Below are positions 16,895 to 21,866 of a stretch of DNA of 21,866 bases, in pieces (the stretch's first letter is position 1; each line of letters starts with the position of its first letter). Under the pieces are notes generated by a model. It saw nothing but the letters and a program-made list of their open reading frames with translations. It was not told the DNA's origin and ran no database searches. Source of the DNA: Perlabentimonas sp964554585 (GTDB lineage Bacteria > Bacteroidota > Bacteroidia > Bacteroidales > Tenuifilaceae); assembly GCA_964554585.1 (NCBI GenBank), contig CAZKPD010000030.1, forward strand, positions 1 to 21,866, read 5' to 3'. Made by a program: the position numbers and the translations under genes.

Positions 16895-17927
16895 ATGATT
16901 GAATTATTTGATTCATATCTGATTGACTGCCTTGTAAAAATTCCACTTCCATGGGTAAATAGTAGAAGCATGTTTTTATCTCTAGCGGCAAATTCACGAA
17001 CTCTTTAAGCCTTACCGCATCCTTCTCGGTGGTAACAATTGCTTTGGGCTCATTGGGTATTTGTGAAAATTTATCAAATATAGCTTTAATTTTCTTTTCG
17101 CTAAATTGGTGATGATCGGATAACGAAATGGTGTGCTGAAGGTTGGAACTCTGTTCTAGGTGACTGAAGAATAAACCAGGTTTGGCAATGCCCGCAAGTG
17201 CAACCGTATGTAGTTGCTTTGTTAGCTGTAGGCTAGTTAACCCCTCTGTGGCGAAAACGGGTTTTAGCATGCCGTACGTAATGGTTGAGAAAAACACCTT
17301 TTGATGGGGCATTAGGCGAAGCCTTTTAGTTTTCTCATCCTGTTCTTGTTTCGATAGGTCTTTGGGACATTTGGTTACCACAACTAGCTGTGCCCTTTTG
17401 CGTTCCGCAAAGCTGTCGCGTAGCCTGCCCATGGGCAAAAAGAAGTCGGAATAGATGGGGTTATGGTAATCGGTAAGCAGTATGTTCAGCTCGGCTCTTA
17501 CCCGTCGGTGCTGAAAAGCATCATCAAGAATAATAATCTTGTTGTTTGGATGCTGTTGTCGTATGGTTTGAATTCCGTTTATCCTGTCCTCATCAACAGC
17601 TAGGGGAACATTGGGGAATTTGGAAAACATCTGATAGGGTTCGTCGCCTATAGTTGTGGCATTGCTTTGACTGTCAGCCAATAAAAATCCTTTCGTTTTG
17701 CGCTTATAGCCGCGGCTAAGCACTGCAATCTCTGTTTGATCCTTTAACAGGCTGATTAAGTACTCCGTAAAGGGAGTTTTTCCCGTTCCCCCCACGGTAA
17801 GATTGCCTACGCAAATAGTCCCTTTTATGGGTGTGGAACGAAAGAACCCCTTGTCAAATAGGTAGTTTCTTATTTTCACTACTAACCCGTAAAGTAGGGC
17901 AAAGGGACATAGCAGATATTTGAGCAT
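16878..17927 (-). CDS. lpxK: Tetraacyldisaccharide 4'-kinase (lipid A synthesis)
   Basis: LpxK phosphorylates the 4' position of the lipid A disaccharide at the inner face of the cytoplasmic membrane. The 349-residue protein has the family's N-terminal membrane-binding helix (about residues 1-20), a P-loop GNLTVGGTGKTP (41-52), GDEPYQM (94-100) and the LDDAFQHRRV motif (134-143) with its conserved Asp and His. Length is normal. It shows the organism makes lipid A and so has a true outer membrane. Its 3' end overlaps punA. An intrinsic terminator belonging to sppA stands only 17 bp before the start codon and leaves no room for a promoter, so expression must come from read-through or from within sppA. 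Confidence 0.95.
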   Translation of the reverse strand: MLKYLLCPFALLYGLVVKIRNYLFDKGFFRSTPIKGTICVGNLTVGGTGKTPFTEYLISLLKDQTEIAVLSRGYKRKTKGFLLADSQSNATTIGDEPYQMFSKFPNVPLAVDEDRINGIQTIRQQHPNNKIIILDDAFQHRRVRAELNILLTDYHNPIYSDFFLPMGRLRDSFAERKRAQLVVVTKCPKDLSKQEQDEKTKRLRLMPHQKVFFSTITYGMLKPVFATEGLTSLQLTKQLHTVALAGIAKPGLFFSHLEQSSNLQHTISLSDHHQFSEKKIKAIFDKFSQIPNEPKAIVTTEKDAVRLKEFVNLPLEIKTCFYYLPMEVEFLQGSQSDMNQIIQSYVRET

Positions 17928-17943
17928 TTGCGCAAGGATTATG

Positions 17944-17975
17944 AAAAAACACCCTACTCAAGAGCAGGGTGTTTT
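17944..17975 (-). terminator. Intrinsic terminator between sppA and lpxK
   Basis: Fourteen base pairs with one G-U pair (AAAACACCCTGCTC with GAGTAGGGTGTTTT) close on a 2-nt loop and lead leftward into six T. It lies 14 bases after the sppA stop and 17 before the lpxK start, so it could act as an attenuator for lpxK-punA. Confidence 0.85.
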
Positions 17976-17989
17976 AGGATTTGGGTTAA

Positions 17990-19762
17990 CTAAAATAGTT
18001 CCACATCGTAAGGGATACGAGCCATAGTTCCCCTTTGAGTGGCAATATTTTTAATTCGGGTAATGTGCTCATAGGTATCGCCCAGCTCTTTTTGAAGGAT
18101 GCCGGCTTTAACCTCACCCGAAAACTGCTTAAGCAGTGTTTCAAACGGATCTTTTTGTTTGGGCAGCTCGCTAATGCGATAATCTTCCAACCCGGCTCTT
18201 TCGGCAGCAATATCAATGGCACGCTGGAGACCTCCAAACTCGTCAATGAGATTAATGCCTATGGCATTAATACCACTCCATACCCTACCTTGCCCAATCT
18301 CATCAACCTGTTCGGTGGTCATATTGCGGCCTTCGGCCACATGACCAATAAAAGTGGTATACACCTCTTCAACGCCTAGCTGTATCATTGCACGCTCTTC
18401 AGCGGTTAATGGGCGGTAAATAGTACTAATATCGGCGTGCTTATTGGTTTTGGCTACATCAACAGTAATTCCCAATTTTTTATTTAATGCTTCCTTTACG
18501 TTGGGAATGGTTCCAAAAACACCAATGGAGCCTGTAATGGTTGTAGGGTTGGCCACAATATAATCGGCCGGAGCAGCAATGTAATAACCACCCGAAGCAG
18601 CCACGTCACCCATGGATACGATAACCGGTTTAACCTCGCGGGCAAGGGTCATCTCTCTCCAGATTAGTTCCGATGCCAAAGCGCTTCCACCGGGAGAGTT
18701 CACTCGTAGAACAATGGCTTTCACTGAGCTATCGCGGCGAGCCTCGCGCAGGGTACGTGCAAAATGCTCGCCTGCAATGGAACTTTCGCTATTGTCACCC
18801 ATCACAATTTCACCCGAAGCGTAAACAACAGCAATCTTATCCTTAACAAAACCTTTCCCTTTCTTCTGTGGCAGGTTAACCTTTGCGTATTGTGCCAGGC
18901 TTATGGAGTTGATGTCTTTAGAAAGTTTGGTGTCGGTTAGCCCTTTTAGCAGGTCAATCACCTGATCTTTATATACCAAACTGTCAATTAGCCCAAATTC
19001 TACAGCTGTTTTGGCATTGCGTATGGACAGGTTATCAGCCAGTTTGTTTAGCTCTTCCACAGAGATATTGCGTGAAGCAGAGATGTTCTCTACCCAGTGG
19101 TTCCAAATGGAACCGATATAGGTGAGGATTTGCTCCCGATTTTCGGGGCTCATCTTATCATACATAAAGGGCTCAACGGCCGATTTGAACTTTCCGTGAC
19201 GGATGATTTGCATCTCAACGCCCAACTTCTTAAGCGCTTCTTTATAGAACATCACTTCGCTACGCATGCCATACCACTCCATGGCTCCTTCGGGGTTAAG
19301 CAGAATCTTATCCGATACAGAGGCTAAATAATACCCCTTTTGGCTATAGCCCTCATTGTAGCTGATAATAAACTTGCCGGATTCTTTGAATTTTTCCAGA
19401 GCCAACCTAATCTCTTCGAGGGTTGCTGCACCTGAACCCACGGTGGAGGATTCAATGTAAATCCCGCGAATTCGCTCATCATTGGCTGCATTGTCTATGG
19501 CCTTGAGAATATCGTTAAGGCCCAGCTGGGGTGTGGCTTTAAAGCTCATGTAATCAAAGTTCTCTATAGGATTTTTTGATCCTCTATCCACAATTTGCTG
19601 TTCCAGCTTTAGGTGCAGTATGGTGTTATCTTTTACAACAACCTCTTTACTGGATTTGGCTACCATTGAACCGATCATCATAAAGAATAGGATTATCAAA
19701 ATGATGGCCGAAGCAAAAATTCCGGTAATGGTGGCAAGCATGTACTTGGTGAAATCTTTCAT
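17990..19762 (-). CDS. sppA: Signal peptide peptidase SppA, long (67K) type
   Basis: The 590-residue protein is the double-domain SppA, a membrane-anchored serine protease that degrades cleaved signal peptides. One N-terminal transmembrane segment (about 8-35) anchors it, with the bulk in the periplasm. The Ser/Lys dyad is split across the two halves, as in the Escherichia coli enzyme: Lys193 in KFKSAVEPF and Ser390 in VAASGGYY, followed by the family's NPTTITGSIG. The length matches the long form, not the roughly 300-residue Bacillus form. It is separated from lpxK by a strong terminator, and its start is 143 bp from the divergent folK gene. I found no convincing promoter for it in that gap; a TATTTTTA box is the nearest match. 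Confidence 0.95.
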   Translation of the reverse strand: MKDFTKYMLATITGIFASAIILIILFFMMIGSMVAKSSKEVVVKDNTILHLKLEQQIVDRGSKNPIENFDYMSFKATPQLGLNDILKAIDNAANDERIRGIYIESSTVGSGAATLEEIRLALEKFKESGKFIISYNEGYSQKGYYLASVSDKILLNPEGAMEWYGMRSEVMFYKEALKKLGVEMQIIRHGKFKSAVEPFMYDKMSPENREQILTYIGSIWNHWVENISASRNISVEELNKLADNLSIRNAKTAVEFGLIDSLVYKDQVIDLLKGLTDTKLSKDINSISLAQYAKVNLPQKKGKGFVKDKIAVVYASGEIVMGDNSESSIAGEHFARTLREARRDSSVKAIVLRVNSPGGSALASELIWREMTLAREVKPVIVSMGDVAASGGYYIAAPADYIVANPTTITGSIGVFGTIPNVKEALNKKLGITVDVAKTNKHADISTIYRPLTAEERAMIQLGVEEVYTTFIGHVAEGRNMTTEQVDEIGQGRVWSGINAIGINLIDEFGGLQRAIDIAAERAGLEDYRISELPKQKDPFETLLKQFSGEVKAGILQKELGDTYEHITRIKNIATQRGTMARIPYDVELF

Positions 19763-19833
19763 AGTAAAATATTATTTGTGTGAGTTTGACAAATTTTGCG
19801 AACTAAAAATACTGAAAATCTTTAAGCTCTGGG

Positions 19834-19864
19834 TTGCTTTTTTAAGTTATTTACCTAAACTTTG
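19834..19864 (+). promoter_or_regulatory. Probable promoter of folK
   Basis: TTG (19834-19836) is followed after 20 bp by AAACTTTG (19857-19864), which matches the TAnnTTTG box except in its first base. Transcription would begin near 19871, about 35 nt before the folK ATG. Confidence 0.5.
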
Positions 19865-19905
19865 CGCCTTACACTTGGATTAACTTACGTATAGAGGGTT
19901 TACTT

Positions 19906-20415
19906 ATGCATCGAGTTTATTTGGTAATTGGCGGGAACCTTGGGTATAGAGAGCAATTGATAGCCCAAACAGCCGAATTGATTGAGGAGAAAATTGGGCG
20001 GATAGTAAATCGGTCAGATATCTTTGAATCGGAGCCATGGGGGTTTAACCATAGTGCCAACTTTCTGAATCAGGTACTTGAGGTTGAGACTTCCCTTGAA
20101 GCGCTTTGCCTTTTGGACCTTTGTCTGCAGATAGAAAAGAGCCTAGGTAGGCAAAGAAGTGAGGATGGCTATTCAGCGCGTACGGCTGATGTGGATGTCC
20201 TTTTTATCGACAACTATACTTTTACTTTACCTCCGTTGGTTGTTCCGCACCGTAAGCTTCATGAGCGCTTGTTTGTACTAAAACCATTGGCTCAAATTGC
20301 ACCCACAATGGTGCATCCGTTGCTGGGAAAAACCATCTTACAATTACTCCAAGAGTGTACTGATACTACGCAGGTTTGGAAGTATACACCCGCCGGTAAA
20401 AGGGTTTCAATTTAG
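19906..20415 (+). CDS. folK: 2-amino-4-hydroxy-6-hydroxymethyldihydropteridine pyrophosphokinase (HPPK)
   Basis: HPPK transfers pyrophosphate from ATP to 6-hydroxymethyl-7,8-dihydropterin in folate synthesis. The 169-residue protein has the family motifs in order: GGNLGYREQL (9-18), SEPWGF (42-47), FLNQVLEVET (53-62), the Mg-binding TADVDVLF (Asp95 and Asp97), and VPHRKLHERLFVLKPL (113-128). The usual GPRT before the Asp pair is SART here, a variant I recall in Bacteroidota homologues. Length is typical of monofunctional FolK, so there is no fusion to FolB or FolP. It is a single gene with its own promoter, ending 6 bp from the convergent upp gene with no terminator visible between them. Confidence 0.95.
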   Translation: MHRVYLVIGGNLGYREQLIAQTAELIEEKIGRIVNRSDIFESEPWGFNHSANFLNQVLEVETSLEALCLLDLCLQIEKSLGRQRSEDGYSARTADVDVLFIDNYTFTLPPLVVPHRKLHERLFVLKPLAQIAPTMVHPLLGKTILQLLQECTDTTQVWKYTPAGKRVSI

Positions 20416-20421
20416 CGTTTT

Positions 20422-21072
20422 CTACTCCTTATCCCCATAAGCTAAATCACCTGCATCGCCCAGTCCCGGGACGATGTATGCTTTTGCTGTTAGCTCATCG
20501 TCTACCGCCCCAACCCAAAGGGATACATTCTTCTTTGGAAGGTTTCTCACAGCATATTCCAACCCCTCTTTTGAGGCCACAATGGAGATGATGTGGGTAT
20601 GAGCTGGAACCCCTCGTTTAAGCAGTGCCTTGTAGGTCAAGATCATGGACGAACCCGTTGCCAGCATGGGGTCGGCAATAATAACCGTTTTATTCTGAAT
20701 GTTCGGGCAGGAGAGGTGTTCAAAGCTGATGTTGAAAGAACCATCCTTGCTATACTTTCTATACGCAGAGATAAATGCATTTTCTGCATCGTCAAAATAG
20801 TTAAGCAGTCCCTGATGCATGGGAAGCCCGGCCCGCATAATGCTTGCAACCACTATCTGGTTGGTAGGGATCTCTATTGAAGTTGTTCCCAAAGGGGTTT
20901 GCACCTCCTGCGGTTTATAGTTCAGCACTTGGCTTATCTCGTAGGCAAAAATTTCGGTTATGCGCTCCAAATTTCTTCGAAAACGCATTCTGTCGTTCTG
21001 TATATGAACGCTTCTAAGCTCATAGATGAACTTGTTTAGAATTGAGTTTTTCTCGCCTAGTATCCTAATCAT
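20422..21072 (-). CDS. upp: Uracil phosphoribosyltransferase
   Basis: This pyrimidine salvage enzyme joins uracil to PRPP to give UMP. The 216-residue protein has the PRPP-binding loop VIIADPMLATGSSM (130-143), the SIMRAGLPM segment (77-85) and the uracil-binding YIVPGLGDAGDLAYG stretch (199-213) at the C-terminus. Length and motif spacing are normal for the family. It stands alone between folK, which converges on it, and radC upstream in the same direction. About 97 bp separate it from radC. I could not place a consensus promoter there; TATTTTCA upstream of the start is the nearest match. Confidence 0.95.
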   Translation of the reverse strand: MIRILGEKNSILNKFIYELRSVHIQNDRMRFRRNLERITEIFAYEISQVLNYKPQEVQTPLGTTSIEIPTNQIVVASIMRAGLPMHQGLLNYFDDAENAFISAYRKYSKDGSFNISFEHLSCPNIQNKTVIIADPMLATGSSMILTYKALLKRGVPAHTHIISIVASKEGLEYAVRNLPKKNVSLWVGAVDDELTAKAYIVPGLGDAGDLAYGDKE

Positions 21073-21169
21073 GTGAGTAAGGTTTGAGTGGTATTACAGG
21101 TTGAAAATAGGTATAATTCAGTGTACTATAGCAGCTCTAACGGTTATTTTTACTTATTTTCTATATTTA

Positions 21170-21866
21170 TTATAGCAATGAGTTGTCGGCCATAGAGTAA
21201 CACTCACCTGCTGTGATGATTACATGATCAAGCAGGTTTAGGTCCAAGGTTTTAGCGGCTTGTTTTATTTTCGAGGTGATATTGATATCATCCGTGCTGG
21301 GGTTTTGATTGCCCGAGGGGTGATTGTGGCACAGGATCAGGCCGATGGCCTGATGCTCTAGCGCTGCTCTCATTATTTTTCGTACATCCACTGTGGTTGA
21401 GGTGTAGCCCCCTTCGCTAACCTTAATCTGCGCAATAATCCGATTGGCACGGTTAAGCAGGATTACCCAAAACTCTTCGTGGGGCAGGTCGCCCAATGTG
21501 GGTTTAAGCAGCTCAATGACATCGTTGCTCGAAGTAATCTGTTTACGCTGAAGCACTTCGGACTGTTTGCGCCTTCTGCCCAACTCTAATGCTGCCATAA
21601 TGGTGATGGCTTTGGCCGGACCAATCCCTTTCATTTTGGTGAGATCATTAATGCTGTAGCGGCCTAGCTGGTTCAGGTTGTTGTTGGCCGTGGTCAAAAT
21701 TTTTTGTGCTATGCTCACTGCTGTATCTTGCACTGTTCCCGATTTAATGAGTATGGCTAGCAGCTCAGCATCGCTCAGCGCAGAAGCACCTTTGGCCATC
21801 ATCTTCTCTCGGGGCCTATCATCTTGTGCCCACTCTTTTATGGTTAGCGGTTTGGGAGACCTTTCC
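21170..21866 (-). CDS. radC: RadC family JAB/MPN-domain protein (5' end beyond the window)
   Basis: The visible part holds a helix-hairpin-helix region (SDAELLAILI and MKGIGPAKAITI) and the JAMM metal-binding motif HNHPSG followed by STDD, the hallmark of RadC. An internal Met at 21802 gives 210 residues, but the frame stays open to the window edge. The upstream codons spell PLTIKEWAQDDRPREK, which is the usual RadC N-terminus, so the real start lies outside and only a few residues are missing. RadC was once named a DNA repair protein, but its biochemical role is not established. Related JAB proteins are isopeptidases, and MPN-domain RadC copies are often linked to mobile DNA. Here the neighbours are core genes. 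Confidence 0.92.
   Translation of the reverse strand, partial: ERSPKPLTIKEWAQDDRPREKMMAKGASALSDAELLAILIKSGTVQDTAVSIAQKILTTANNNLNQLGRYSINDLTKMKGIGPAKAITIMAALELGRRRKQSEVLQRKQITSSNDVIELLKPTLGDLPHEEFWVILLNRANRIIAQIKVSEGGYTSTTVDVRKIMRAALEHQAIGLILCHNHPSGNQNPSTDDINITSKIKQAAKTLDLNLLDHVIITAGECYSMADNSLL

Noticed and set aside
21170..21866. RadC as a marker of a mobile element or defence island
   Set aside because: Its visible neighbours are core metabolic genes and its N-terminus is the usual full RadC form, so a chromosomal housekeeping copy is more likely.

Overview
The window looks like chromosomal DNA from a member of the Bacteroidota, probably Bacteroidales or a related marinilabilian group, although the exact order cannot be fixed from sequence alone. 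Four things support this. Several genes carry Bacteroidetes-type promoters, with TTTG or TTG, then 18-21 bp, then a TAnnTTTG-like -7 box. There are no obvious Shine-Dalgarno sequences. One giant secreted protein has lamin-tail domains and a CHU_C/FlgD-like C-terminal domain. The TonB, BipA and folate proteins are of Bacteroidetes type. An lpxK gene shows a Gram-negative envelope with lipid A. The sequence is a scaffold: two runs of exactly ten N, at 5941-5950 and 10858-10867, each break a gene.

Layout, left to right. 1-540: two leftward tRNA genes, Ala(GGC) then Gly(CCC), with their own promoter and a strong terminator. 591-2565: a short TonB-type energy transducer and the GTPase HflX, both rightward. 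2583-3569: leftward aspartate-semialdehyde dehydrogenase. 3627-10118: a rightward pair made of a roughly 1,890-residue secreted multidomain protein and a PAP2-family membrane phosphatase. 10245-12033: leftward typA/bipA. 12127-13500: a rightward promoter, a headless copy of the giant protein's C-terminal domain, and a second PAP2 gene. The domain and phosphatase cassette is therefore present twice, on either side of typA.

13569-15809: leftward quinol-dependent nitric oxide reductase with all expected heme, FeB and quinol-site residues, preceded by a candidate promoter and a palindromic operator-like site. 16085-19762: leftward housekeeping block of sppA, then lpxK and punA, whose reading frames overlap. 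An intrinsic terminator separates sppA from lpxK. 19906-21866: folK rightward, upp leftward, and a radC gene running off the right edge.

Most of the window is ordinary core genome: tRNAs, translation GTPases, amino-acid, folate and nucleotide metabolism, and lipid A synthesis. The accessory part is the secreted protein/PAP2 pair with its partial duplication, and the respiratory or detoxifying NO reductase. I see no CRISPR array, prophage, insertion sequence or defence system. The most unusual material is the duplicated cassette, an apparent gene-conversion tract inside it, the internal repeat structure of the giant protein, and an Asp at the base-specificity position of the purine nucleoside phosphorylase.
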